From the NCBI RefSeq assembly GCF_005765165.1, contig NZ_VCIW01000009.1, forward strand, positions 168,095 to 232,094: DNA of 64,000 bases. The letters run 5' to 3'. Positions within the stretch are counted from its first letter, which is position 1. Each line of letters starts with the position of its first letter. Under the pieces are notes generated by a model, which saw only the letters and a list, made by a program, of their open reading frames with translations, did not search any database and was not told the DNA's origin. Source of the stretch: Paenibacillus antri (lineage in GTDB: Bacteria > Bacillota > Bacilli > Paenibacillales > YIM-B00363). The position numbers and the translations under genes are program-made. This document shows, in pieces, positions 18,199 to 26,857 of this stretch.

Positions 18199-19313
18199 CC
18201 TCCTTGGCGAGCGGAAGCGGTCGGAAGAAGGTGGCCGCCGTCGTAACGGAGTACCGCTTCAATTCCCATGCGGACGTCATTCTGGGACGGCTGCTCGGCG
18301 ACTTCGATTACCGGCCCGAGGTGGACGTCGTCGCGATCTATACGGATCAGGTGCCGGAGAGCGACATGAGCCGGGAGAGGGCCGGTCGGCTCGGCATTCC
18401 GATCTACCCGACGATCCGGGACGCCGTGCGCGCCGAGCGAAGCGGCGGACCCGTCGACGGGGTCGTCATCGTCGGAGAACACGGCAGCTATCCGTCGACC
18501 GCCAAAGGGCAGACGATGTACCCGAGACGGCGCATGCTGGAGGAGACGCTGCTCGCGCTGGACGAACTCGGACGCCGCGTACCGATCTTTTCCGACAAGC
18601 ACTTCTCCTACGACGTCCAAGAAGCGAAGTGGATGTACGATCAGCTGAAGCGGCGCGGGATTCCGTTCATGGGCGGCTCCTCCATCCCGCATACCGACCA
18701 TCTTCCCTCTTATGACCCGGCGATGCTTCGAACGCTCAAGGAAATCGTCGTCATCAGCCATTCCACGTTAGTGGAAGCGTACGGGTTCCACGCCCTCGAA
18801 GTGCTGCAGTCCGTCGCCGAACGGAGGCGGGGCGGCGAAACCGGGGTCGCCTCGGTAACCGCGACGCAAGGCCATGAGGTATGGGCGGCTATGGATCGCA
18901 AGGAGTGGCCGGAGGCGTTGATGCTGCGGGCGCTAGAGACGTATCCGGGCTTGCCGGCCGGCCGACATCCTAGAGAACTGGAGCCGAACCCGATCTTGAT
19001 GACGATCGAATACGCGGACGGCACGAGAGGGTACGTCGTTCAGTTCGGAAGCTTGATCGAGCAGTGGGCGTACGCCTTCCGCAACGAAGAAGGAGGAGTC
19101 GCCGCGGCGCTGTGCAATAGCGACCTGGATCGGCCGTTCGGCCACTTCGAACGGTTGACCCGTCTCATCGAAGGGTTGATCGTTACGGGCCGGCCGCCTT
19201 TTCCCATGGAACGAACGCTGCTGACTACCGCCTTGACGTGCGCGGTCGTCGACAGCTTCCACGACGGCAAGACCGTCGCGACGCCGGAGCTCCGGATCGC
19301 GTACGGCGAGTAA
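18195..19313 (+). CDS. Conserved protein of unknown function in operon B
   Basis: A 372-residue cytosolic protein that I cannot assign to a named family. The N-terminal 120 residues look like a Rossmann-type fold (KKVAAVVTEYRFNSHADVIL, then VDVVAIYTDQ, then DGVVIVGEHGSYP), and there are conserved-looking His-rich segments (FSDKHFSYDV, GSSIPHTDHLPSY, ISHSTLVEAYGFHALE) that could hold a metal or act in catalysis. I chose ATG 18195, which overlaps the preceding stop as ATGA; a longer in-frame start at 18003 would overlap the creatininase gene by almost 200 bases. The operon position makes it a pathway enzyme by inference. Confidence 0.75.
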   Translation: MTSLASGSGRKKVAAVVTEYRFNSHADVILGRLLGDFDYRPEVDVVAIYTDQVPESDMSRERAGRLGIPIYPTIRDAVRAERSGGPVDGVVIVGEHGSYPSTAKGQTMYPRRRMLEETLLALDELGRRVPIFSDKHFSYDVQEAKWMYDQLKRRGIPFMGGSSIPHTDHLPSYDPAMLRTLKEIVVISHSTLVEAYGFHALEVLQSVAERRRGGETGVASVTATQGHEVWAAMDRKEWPEALMLRALETYPGLPAGRHPRELEPNPILMTIEYADGTRGYVVQFGSLIEQWAYAFRNEEGGVAAALCNSDLDRPFGHFERLTRLIEGLIVTGRPPFPMERTLLTTALTCAVVDSFHDGKTVATPELRIAYGE

Positions 19314-19329
19314 CGCGCCTTAAGGCGCG
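19314..19329. repeat. Perfect 16-bp palindrome between operon B genes
   Basis: CGCGCCTTAAGGCGCG begins directly after the stop codon of the unknown protein and ends before the GAGGAGGG ribosome site of the next gene. It has no T-run, so it is more likely an mRNA hairpin or processing site than a terminator. Confidence 0.7.
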
Positions 19330-19345
19330 AGAGGAGGGTCGCGGA

Positions 19346-20626
19346 ATGAGCAAGGCGAGGGTGGCGCTGATCGGCGCCGGATTGCGGGGGCAAGGGTATA
19401 CGGAATATGCGTTGAAACACCCGGAAGAGATGCAGGTCGTCGCCGTGGCGGATCCGAACGCGAACCGTCGGGAGAAGATGAGGCTGGATCATGGCATCGA
19501 CGCGGCGATGTGCTTCGCCGATTGGCGGGAGCTGCTGTCGCGGCCGAAGCTGGCGGACGCCGTCTTCGTGTGCACGCAAGACAAGATGCATTACGAACCG
19601 ACGATGCGTTCTCTCGAGGCGGGATACCACGTGCTGTTGGAGAAGCCGATGTCGCCGGATCCCGTCGAATGCATCGCGATGGGGGAGAAGGCGAAGGAGC
19701 TGGGGCTCGTCTTTTCGATCTGCCACGTGCTTCGCTATACGCCGTTCTTCGGCACGATCAAGCGCTTGATCGACGAAGGGCGGATCGGGCGCCTTCTAGC
19801 GATTCAGCATAACGAAAACGTGGGCTACTGGCACCAAGCGCACAGCTTCGTCCGCGGCAACTGGCGGAACTCGGCCGAGTCGAGTCCGATGATTCTCGCC
19901 AAGTCGTGTCACGACATGGACATCTTGTTATGGCTCGCCGGGGCGGATTGCGTCAGCGTCGCTTCCGCCGGCTCGCTCTCGCATTTCAAGGCGGAGAACG
20001 CGCCCGAAGGCGCTCCCGAGAGATGCACCGACGGCTGCCCGGCGTCCGAGACGTGTCTGTATTACGCTCCCAAGGTGTACTTGACGGAGGACCCCGGGTG
20101 GCTCGGCGCGGCGATCAGCGACGACCCGAGCTACGAGGCGCGACTCCGGGCGCTGCAGGAAGGACCTTACGGACGCTGCGTGTACCGCTGCGACAACGAC
20201 GTCGTCGACCACCAAGCGGTCAACCTCGAGTTCGCCAACGAAGTGACCGCCGCCTTCACGATGACCGCGTTCACGAATGACGTGTCCCGAACGATCAAGT
20301 TGATGGGGACCGAAGGCGAAATCCGCGCTTCGATGGAGAACGACGACATCGAGCTGATCCGATTCGGCGCGGGCGCGCGCGAGCGCATCCCCTTGGACGG
20401 GGCCGGCGCGGAAGGAGGACACGGCGGAGGCGACGGGGGCATCGTTCGCGATTTCGTCCGGTTGGTGCGGGAGGGCGGCAAGGGCAAAGGGCTGACCGCG
20501 GCGGAGCATTCGGTCCAGAGCCATCTGATGGCGTTCGCCGCGGAGCGGTCGCGCATCCATAAGGAAGTCGTGTCGCTGGCGGCGTTCCGAGATCGGTATC
20601 ATCGGGAATACGCGCGTCGGACGTAA
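19346..20626 (+). CDS. Gfo/Idh/MocA-family oxidoreductase
   Basis: A 426-residue NAD(P)-dependent sugar or cyclitol dehydrogenase. The N-terminal fold shows ALIGAGLRGQGY, then VVAVADPN (acidic end of strand 2), then VFVCTQDKMHY and LLEKPMSPDP with the usual catalytic-region Lys. A His in SCHDMDILLWL lies in the substrate site. The C-terminal domain has an insertion rich in cysteine (RCTDGCPASETCLYY, then YGRCVYRCDND; about residues 225-290), seen in one branch of the family and possibly structural or metal-binding. The start ATG 19346 follows GAGGAGGGTCGCGGA; a longer frame upstream would run into the previous gene. Confidence 0.92.
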   Translation: MSKARVALIGAGLRGQGYTEYALKHPEEMQVVAVADPNANRREKMRLDHGIDAAMCFADWRELLSRPKLADAVFVCTQDKMHYEPTMRSLEAGYHVLLEKPMSPDPVECIAMGEKAKELGLVFSICHVLRYTPFFGTIKRLIDEGRIGRLLAIQHNENVGYWHQAHSFVRGNWRNSAESSPMILAKSCHDMDILLWLAGADCVSVASAGSLSHFKAENAPEGAPERCTDGCPASETCLYYAPKVYLTEDPGWLGAAISDDPSYEARLRALQEGPYGRCVYRCDNDVVDHQAVNLEFANEVTAAFTMTAFTNDVSRTIKLMGTEGEIRASMENDDIELIRFGAGARERIPLDGAGAEGGHGGGDGGIVRDFVRLVREGGKGKGLTAAEHSVQSHLMAFAAERSRIHKEVVSLAAFRDRYHREYARRT

Positions 20627-20670
20627 CGCTCGTCCGGACCGAGGCCGGATCGGGAGAAGGGGGAATCCGA

Positions 20671-21972
20671 ATGGGATCGGGATTCGACGTTAGCCGGAGG
20701 ATGTACGAGGAATCCAAGCAAGTGTTGGCCGCGGGCGTCGCGAGCAATTTACGATTGGCGATGAAGCCGGTGCCGATCTTCGCCGAGCGCGCGCAGGGCT
20801 CCAAGTTGTTCGACGTCGACGGGAACGCGTATATCGACTACATCTTGGCTTACGGCCCGCAAATTCTAGGGCATGCGCATCCCCGGTTCGTCGAGGCGGT
20901 TCGGCGCCAAGCGGAACGGGGGCAAGCGTTCGGTACGCAGCATCGCGGCGAGATCGAATTGGCCCGGAAAATCGTGCAGCATGTACCGAGCGCCGAGTTG
21001 GTCAGCTTCTGCAGCACGGGCTCCGAGGCGGTGCACGTCGCGCTGCGGCTGTCGCGCGCCTTCACGGGGCGAAAGAAGATCGTCAAATTCGAAGGCCAGT
21101 ACCACGGCTGGTTCGATAATGTCTTTACGTCTCCGGCGACCGGCGGGGACGGCGCCGTTCCCGGCACGGCCGGGCAGGACCCGCTCGCGCTGTCCGAGCT
21201 CGTGCCGCTCCCGTGGAACGACGTCGAAGCGCTGGAGGCGTGCTTCCGGCGATACGGCGAACAGCTCGCCGCCGTCGTCACGGAGCCGATCATGTGCAAC
21301 TCGGGCTGCTTGCCCCCCTTGCCGGGATACCTGGAGCGGCTGCGGGAGCTTACGGCGGCCCACGGGACCGTGTTGATTTTCGACGAGGTGATCACCGGCT
21401 TCCGGCTCGGCCTAGGGGGCGCCCAAGCGGCGCTCGGCGTAACGCCGGACTTGACGACGCTCGGCAAAGCCGTCGCCGGCGGGATGCCGCTCAGCGCGGT
21501 AGCCGGCAGAAGCGACATTATGGAGCTGATCGCGGACAACCGAGTGACCCACATGGGGACGTTAAACGGAAATCCGCTCTGTACGGCGGCCGCCGTCGCT
21601 ACGATCGAAGCGCTGGAGGAGGACGGCGGAGCGGCGTATCGCCGGATGGAGTCGCTGACGGTCCGACTGACGGACGCCCTCGAAGAGATCGCGTCCCGCG
21701 AAGGTCTTCCGTTCATCGTGAATCGCTGCGGACCGGTGTTCCACACGATGTTCGCCGAGGAGCGGCCGGTGGAGCGGTACGAGCAATTCGTCCGCCGGGA
21801 CGCCGCACGGTTCGCCGCGCTGGCCGAACGGCTGCTCCGGGAAGGCGTCATGGTCCGGCCGAGCGGGCTGTGGTATTTGTCCGCGGCGCACGCGGAGGCG
21901 GATGTGGACGATACGGCGCATCGGTTCGAAAGAAGCGTCAGAAAGCTGAAAGAGGCGGGGGGAAATCCATGA
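20671..21972 (+). CDS. Class-III PLP aminotransferase (glutamate-1-semialdehyde type)
   Basis: A 433-residue aminotransferase. The PLP-binding lysine is K266 in TTLGKAVAGGMP, preceded by LIFDEVITGFRLGLGG with the Asp that contacts the pyridine nitrogen; SFCSTGSEAVHVALRLSRAFTGR binds the phosphate. The family resembles glutamate-1-semialdehyde aminomutase, but this gene sits in a catabolic operon and not beside heme genes, so it more likely moves an amino group to or from an amino sugar or similar carbonyl compound. The start ATG follows GAGAAGGGGGAATCCGA. The stop overlaps the next start as ATGA. Confidence 0.9.
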   Translation: MGSGFDVSRRMYEESKQVLAAGVASNLRLAMKPVPIFAERAQGSKLFDVDGNAYIDYILAYGPQILGHAHPRFVEAVRRQAERGQAFGTQHRGEIELARKIVQHVPSAELVSFCSTGSEAVHVALRLSRAFTGRKKIVKFEGQYHGWFDNVFTSPATGGDGAVPGTAGQDPLALSELVPLPWNDVEALEACFRRYGEQLAAVVTEPIMCNSGCLPPLPGYLERLRELTAAHGTVLIFDEVITGFRLGLGGAQAALGVTPDLTTLGKAVAGGMPLSAVAGRSDIMELIADNRVTHMGTLNGNPLCTAAAVATIEALEEDGGAAYRRMESLTVRLTDALEEIASREGLPFIVNRCGPVFHTMFAEERPVERYEQFVRRDAARFAALAERLLREGVMVRPSGLWYLSAAHAEADVDDTAHRFERSVRKLKEAGGNP

Positions 21973-23414
21973 ACATCGCCGTCGGCGGCTTGTTTCACGA
22001 AACGAATACGTTCGTCGCCTTGCGAACGGAGCTTCCGCAGTTCCAACGCTGCGCGCTGCTGAGAGGCGGGGACATCGTCGATCGCTACCGAGGAACGGAG
22101 GGGACGTGGGGCGGGATCATCGACCGAGCGGAAGCGTTGGGCGTCCGGTTGTCCCCTGCGTTGTATGCGGAGGCGGTTCCCGGCGGGGTGGTGGAGCACG
22201 CGTCGTTCCTGCAGCTCGCGGAGGAATTGGTGGCTTCGTTGGATGCCGGCGCGGACGGCATTCTGCTCGTGCTGCACGGCGCCATGGTCACGTCGGAGGA
22301 GCAGGACGCGGAGGGCTGGCTGCTGCGGCGATGCCGGGAGAGGTTCGGCCCCGACGTGCCGATCGTCTGCACGATCGATCTTCACGCCAACGTCAGCCCC
22401 GAGATGGTTACCTTGTCGCATTGTCTCGTCGGATACGACACGTATCCGCACACCGATTATTACCCCAGGGCCGTGGAAGCGGTAGACATCCTTCATGGCA
22501 TACTCCTCGGCGACCTCTCGCCGACCTCTTCCCTCTACAAGCCTTCCGCTATGCCGGCGGTACAATCCATGCTGACGGACGCCCCGCCTATGAACACGCT
22601 CATCGACCTTGCGCACCGGATCGAGAAGGAACCGGGCGTCGTCAACGTGACGATCACCGGCGGCTTCCCTTACGCCGACGTCTATTGGGCGGGCATGGGA
22701 TTTATCGTGACGACGAACGGGGACCCGGCAGGCGCGAAACGTCGGGCCCGGGACATCGGGCGCGCCTTCGAAGCCATGGAGCGGCAGTTCGCCGTTACGC
22801 TGCCTTCCCCGGACGAGGGGGTCGTCCTCGCGAAAGCGTCGAACGTCTATCCCGTCGTGTTGGTCGATTCCAGCGATAACGTGGGGGGCGGCTCTTCCGG
22901 CGACGGGACGGACGTGCTTGCGGCCATCCTGAGGCATGGATTGAAGCCCTCCGTCGTCATGCTCGCCGACCCCGAAGCGGTGCTTGCGGCGATCGAGGCG
23001 GGCATCGGCGGCCTGCTTTCGACGAAGGTCGGCGGGAAGACGGACCGCCTTCACGGGGACAGCGTCGCCATTCGGGGGACCGTCGCCCGGCTCAGCGACG
23101 GTCATTACCGCAGCGAGCGGACAGGCGAACCGAAATATATGGGTCTTACGGCCGTCGTCGATTGCGACGGCGTCTACATCGTCTTAACGACGGAGCGCGT
23201 TCCGGCGTTCGACCTGGCGGCGATCGAAAGCGTAGGACTGCACTTGAAACATATGCGGTATATCGCCGTCAAAGGCGCCGTGCAATGGAAGTCGTCTTAC
23301 GGCAGAATCGCCCGAGCCTCCGTCGAGGTGGACGCGGCCGGGGTCACCTCCGCGAGCTTCCGCAGGTTCCGCTACGCTCGATTGCGCAGCGGCATGTTCC
23401 CGATCGAACGATAA
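21969..23414 (+). CDS. M81-family metalloprotease (MlrC-type)
   Basis: A 481-residue cytosolic member of the MlrC family, named after the microcystin-breakdown enzyme. The N terminus carries GGLFHETNTF with likely zinc ligands H10 and E11, and TIDLHANVSPEM carries further candidate ligands (D and H). The C-terminal MlrC domain begins with the segment VDSSDNVGGGSSGDGTD. Outside cyanotoxin breakdown the substrates are mostly unknown; many family members lie beside creatininase- and dehydrogenase-type genes, which matches this operon. I chose ATG 21969, overlapping the aminotransferase stop, with GGGGGGAAATCC as ribosome site. Confidence 0.88.
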   Translation: MNIAVGGLFHETNTFVALRTELPQFQRCALLRGGDIVDRYRGTEGTWGGIIDRAEALGVRLSPALYAEAVPGGVVEHASFLQLAEELVASLDAGADGILLVLHGAMVTSEEQDAEGWLLRRCRERFGPDVPIVCTIDLHANVSPEMVTLSHCLVGYDTYPHTDYYPRAVEAVDILHGILLGDLSPTSSLYKPSAMPAVQSMLTDAPPMNTLIDLAHRIEKEPGVVNVTITGGFPYADVYWAGMGFIVTTNGDPAGAKRRARDIGRAFEAMERQFAVTLPSPDEGVVLAKASNVYPVVLVDSSDNVGGGSSGDGTDVLAAILRHGLKPSVVMLADPEAVLAAIEAGIGGLLSTKVGGKTDRLHGDSVAIRGTVARLSDGHYRSERTGEPKYMGLTAVVDCDGVYIVLTTERVPAFDLAAIESVGLHLKHMRYIAVKGAVQWKSSYGRIARASVEVDAAGVTSASFRRFRYARLRSGMFPIER

Positions 23415-23463
23415 CGGCATGCGGTCTACGGCGCATGCCCTCTCCGGGGAAAGAGGGATGGAC

Positions 23464-24516
23464 ATGAAGCGCAGGAAAGAAGTATCGCTTAAGGACATCG
23501 CCGCGAAGATGGGGCTGACCGTCCATACGGTTTCCAAAGCGCTCCGAGGCCGGCACGGCATGTCGGAGGAAACTCGGCGGCAAGTGTTTCGCACCGCAAG
23601 GGAGATGGGCTACCGAACGAAAGCGCAAGAGCTGTCGTTGGCCATAGGCGGCGTCGCGCGATACGGCGGGAAGCAGCATCGTTTCGTGTTGGCGACGGAG
23701 AGAGACGGCGGGATCGTAGACGTTCTCGGCGAAGGCATCCGCGAACGGCTGGCCGAGCTCGGGCACCGGTTGGATCGAATCGCGTGCCCCGTTCGGGCGA
23801 AGACGCCTTCGGCGCTGCGGGAGTGGGTCGAGCGGAGCGGCATTCCTTACGCATCCGGCATCTTCATCGCTCCGCTGCTATCTCCGGCGTTGGAGAAGGC
23901 GCTGCTGGAGCTGCCCTCCCCGAAGATTCTGCTGAATTATCCGAAGGCCGGCGTCGAGGCGGACAGCGTCGTCTGGGATGTATACGACGCGATGGCTCGC
24001 TGCGTCGACGTTCTCGCGGAAGCGGGGCATACCCGGATCGTATACGCAGGTCATACCGAGGGGCATCGGGGGTTCCGCTTGCGGTGGCAAGCGTTCAAGG
24101 AAGCGCTGGCGGACAACGGCATTCGGCTCGATCCGCGGGAATGCTTGCTGGAGCCGGCGCCGACGCTGGAGCGATGGATTCGGGCGTTCGCCGAGAAGCG
24201 GGAGCGCCTGCGGCCGACCGCGGTCATATGCGCCGTCGAGTATTTGCTGCCGTGGGTCGCGGCGGCGTGCGAAGCGCTGCGCATCGCCGTTCCGGACGAG
24301 GTGTCCGTCGTCAGTCTGGAGACGTCGGAAAGCGCCGCGTTCCCGAACATTACCTGCCCTGCGCTCCCGGTGCGAGACACCGGGGCGAGGGCGGCGGACC
24401 GTATGCTGTGGCGGATCGCGAATCCGCATTTGCCTTACGAGCATTCGCGGTTGATGTGCCGATGGCGCGAAGGCGACACCGTCCGGAAAGTTATCATGAA
24501 TAAAATGACAAAATGA
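23464..24516 (+). CDS. LacI-family transcriptional regulator
   Basis: A 350-residue repressor. Residues 8-55 are the LacI-type helix-turn-helix and hinge (SLKDIAAKMGLTVHTVSKAL, RQVFRTAREMGY); from about 75 there is a periplasmic-binding-protein-like effector domain (FVLATERDGGIVDVLGEGI, ILLNYPKAGVEADSVVWD). I prefer ATG 23464 over 23458, because AAAGAGGG abuts the latter. It is the last gene of operon B and lies directly upstream of operon C, whose leader contains a LacI/CcpA-type palindrome at 24677; control of operon B, C or both is likely. A 7-bp hairpin (GGCATGC with GCATGCC, 23415-23440) lies in the gap before it. Confidence 0.9.
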   Translation: MKRRKEVSLKDIAAKMGLTVHTVSKALRGRHGMSEETRRQVFRTAREMGYRTKAQELSLAIGGVARYGGKQHRFVLATERDGGIVDVLGEGIRERLAELGHRLDRIACPVRAKTPSALREWVERSGIPYASGIFIAPLLSPALEKALLELPSPKILLNYPKAGVEADSVVWDVYDAMARCVDVLAEAGHTRIVYAGHTEGHRGFRLRWQAFKEALADNGIRLDPRECLLEPAPTLERWIRAFAEKRERLRPTAVICAVEYLLPWVAAACEALRIAVPDEVSVVSLETSESAAFPNITCPALPVRDTGARAADRMLWRIANPHLPYEHSRLMCRWREGDTVRKVIMNKMTK

Positions 24517-24561
24517 AACAAAAGTGGAACTAGATGGGCACTATTGGTGGTTGTATGCTTA

Positions 24562-24570
24562 TGGTATAAC
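24562..24570 (+). promoter_or_regulatory. Candidate extended -10 promoter of operon C
   Basis: TGGTATAAC matches an extended -10 element (TG-N-TATAAC). The best -35 at 17 bases is the poor TATTGG, as expected when an extended -10 is used. It lies 224 bases upstream of the first gene of operon C, leaving a long leader that holds the palindrome at 24677. Confidence 0.5.
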
Positions 24571-24676
24571 GACGCATCTTTGGGTCGCAGGAGGCAGTTG
24601 CGGGGAAGGGGCAGTCGGACGGACGGTTCGAATTTTCCGGACGGGGACGGCTCGACGGCATGGGAGCATTGTAGGA

Positions 24677-24690
24677 TGCAAGCGCTTCCA
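24677..24690. promoter_or_regulatory. LacI/CcpA-type operator (cre-like) in the operon C leader
   Basis: TGCAAGCGCTTCCA fits the cre pattern TGNNANCGNTNNCA at all fixed positions and is a near-perfect palindrome around GCGC. It lies about 100 bases downstream of the candidate promoter, where a bound repressor would block elongation. Either CcpA or the LacI-type protein encoded just upstream could use it. Confidence 0.68.
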
Positions 24691-24793
24691 TATTTGAGTT
24701 CAGGGAAAGGGGGGATCGCGGCAATCGAATCGCCGATGTGGAGTCGAAAGGTAACGCAGGAACCCAATCGATCGAAGAAGGAGTGAATTTCTT

Positions 24794-26845
24794 ATGTTGA
24801 AACGACGTCTTCTGATTTTCGCCTGCATCTTCGGCATTGCGATCGCCGCCGTCTCGCCGGCGGCGGCGAACAAGGCGGCGGCGACGGAAGGGAATGCGTC
24901 CTTGCCGCAGACGATAACGCGTCTGCAGCAGCTGGCGGAGACGACGAGCCGCCCGCAGCTGAAGTCATTTATCGAAGACGCGCTGGCGGATAGCGGCGCC
25001 GCGGACGCCGAGCGCAAGTTGGCGTACGCCTTGAAGGTAGCGACCGATGTCGAGGGGAGCGAGCTGTGGACGAATTCGCCGTTCGTCGTGTACGAGGTGC
25101 CGGCGCTCAGCCCGGAGAAGCGGCTGCCGGATTCGCTGCCGTCGGACGGCGCCGTCAGCGATTCGCTGAGAGTCGTCTCCGCGCAAGACGAATACGAGGC
25201 GTCCTCTTTCGTCCTCGCCCCGCTGCGCGACGCGAGCTCGGTCTCGTTCCATGTAGGCGACTTGCAAGGGGAAGGCGGCACGATCCCGGCATCCGCCGTC
25301 GACATGCACGTCGTCAAGACCTGGTACCAAGGCGGGACGGCGTGGCAAAGCTACTTCTACGACGCGACCAAAGACGTCCTGACGCCCGAGCTGCTGCTGC
25401 ATGACGAAAGCTTGATCCTGGTGGACCATGCGCAGAAGAAGAACTTCCTCCGCGTCGATTACCCGACCGGCTCCCAATACGTGGACGTCTTCACGAAGCC
25501 GGCCAAGAAGTTCGATCACCTGGCGGAACCCGTCGCGGACAGTCCGACGCTGCTGCCGATCGCGCTGAAGCAGGGCGAATCGAAGCAGATGTGGGTGACG
25601 ACGAAGGTGCCCGCCGGGACGCCGGAAGGGATTTATACCGGCACGATCGGCATTACGGCGGACGGCGTTCCCGCAGGGGAGCTCGAGCTGAAAATCAGGG
25701 TGCTGCCGTTCGAGCTGCCGGACCCGAAGACGTACTATAACTTGGACAAAGATTTCTACGTCATGCTGTACCACGAGAGCCGCGTCAAGGAATATATGGA
25801 TGCGAGCGGCGGGAATAGCGCGCTGGTCGACGAGAAGCTGCTGAACACGTATCGCAACATGGCCGAACACAATGCCGTCAACATTCCGGGCCCGATCTAT
25901 CGAACTTCGGAACCGCAGCATTTCATCCGTCAGATCGAATTGATGCGGCAAGCCGGACTCGATCTGGATCCGCTCTTCGGCGTTGCGCCGGCGTTCGCGC
26001 CTTACCACTTCTTCAACGAATACAACAGCTATGTCGCCGCCAAGGCGGCTTACGAGGCGAACCCGACGGAAACGAATCGACTGAAGATGGAGCAGCACTA
26101 CAACAACTGGCGCACGGGGATCGAAACCCACAAAACGGAACTCGCCGGAATTTACGATGCCGTGACGGACATCGTCGGCCACTCGAATTTGTACTTCGAC
26201 GGTTGGGACGAGGCGGGCTGGAGCTTGCTTCAATGGCAGCAGGAAATGTGGAAATACGCGAAGGAAGAACTCGGCGTGAACCTGTTCGCGACGGGGCATG
26301 ACTCGCATCTCGACCTGGAAGTCAAGCAGGACTTCCTCAACTGGGTCGGAGACCCGACGCGGGAGAAGGCGGCCGCTTGGCACGCGTTCGGCGAAGAGAA
26401 GCGCATCACGAACTACGCGTATCCGCATACCGGGCCGGAAAATCCGGATTTGATGCGCCAACGCCACGGCATGTGGCTCTATAAAGCAAATTACGACGCT
26501 ACCTACAACTACATTTATTACGAGAACTTCCTCAACACGTGGAACGACGAAATCGACGGCACGTTCCGCGCCCTGAACTTGGTATACCCGACGAAGACGG
26601 ACATTATCGACACGCTCGCATGGGAAGGGTTCCGCGAAGGCATCGACGATATCCGCTATGCGACGAAGCTGAAGCAGCTGGCCGCGGAAGCGGCGGCTTC
26701 GGGCGATCCGGAGCGCGCCGCCGCCGCGAACAAGGCGCTGACATGGCTGGAGGCGACCGACGAACGATCGACGAACGCAGATCTGATTCGACTGGAAATG
26801 ATTCATCATATTACGAAGCTGATCGACTTGGCCGACGCGGAATAA
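24794..26845 (+). CDS. Secreted glycosidase-like protein (DUF4091/GH123-related)
   Basis: A 683-residue secreted protein with a signal peptide (LLIFACIFGIAIAAVSPAAA). A beta-rich N-terminal part runs to about residue 310 (PAGTPEGIYTGTIGITADG), followed by a barrel-like catalytic part. The segment YFDGWDEAGW carries an adjacent Asp-Glu pair at residues 472-473, matching the catalytic pair of GH123 N-acetylgalactosaminidases. The late segment TLAWEGFREGIDDIRYATKL matches the typical end of DUF4091 domains. It probably releases a sugar from an outside glycan. The start ATG has AAGGAG 10 bases upstream. The next gene follows after 12 bases. Confidence 0.82.
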   Translation: MLKRRLLIFACIFGIAIAAVSPAAANKAAATEGNASLPQTITRLQQLAETTSRPQLKSFIEDALADSGAADAERKLAYALKVATDVEGSELWTNSPFVVYEVPALSPEKRLPDSLPSDGAVSDSLRVVSAQDEYEASSFVLAPLRDASSVSFHVGDLQGEGGTIPASAVDMHVVKTWYQGGTAWQSYFYDATKDVLTPELLLHDESLILVDHAQKKNFLRVDYPTGSQYVDVFTKPAKKFDHLAEPVADSPTLLPIALKQGESKQMWVTTKVPAGTPEGIYTGTIGITADGVPAGELELKIRVLPFELPDPKTYYNLDKDFYVMLYHESRVKEYMDASGGNSALVDEKLLNTYRNMAEHNAVNIPGPIYRTSEPQHFIRQIELMRQAGLDLDPLFGVAPAFAPYHFFNEYNSYVAAKAAYEANPTETNRLKMEQHYNNWRTGIETHKTELAGIYDAVTDIVGHSNLYFDGWDEAGWSLLQWQQEMWKYAKEELGVNLFATGHDSHLDLEVKQDFLNWVGDPTREKAAAWHAFGEEKRITNYAYPHTGPENPDLMRQRHGMWLYKANYDATYNYIYYENFLNTWNDEIDGTFRALNLVYPTKTDIIDTLAWEGFREGIDDIRYATKLKQLAAEAAASGDPERAAAANKALTWLEATDERSTNADLIRLEMIHHITKLIDLADAE

Positions 26846-26857
26846 GGGGGGATATCC

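Noticed and set aside
20850..23105. Open frame of about 751 codons on the minus strand
   Set aside because: It is a mirror frame of the aminotransferase and MlrC-type genes, has no recognisable domain and no ribosome site.
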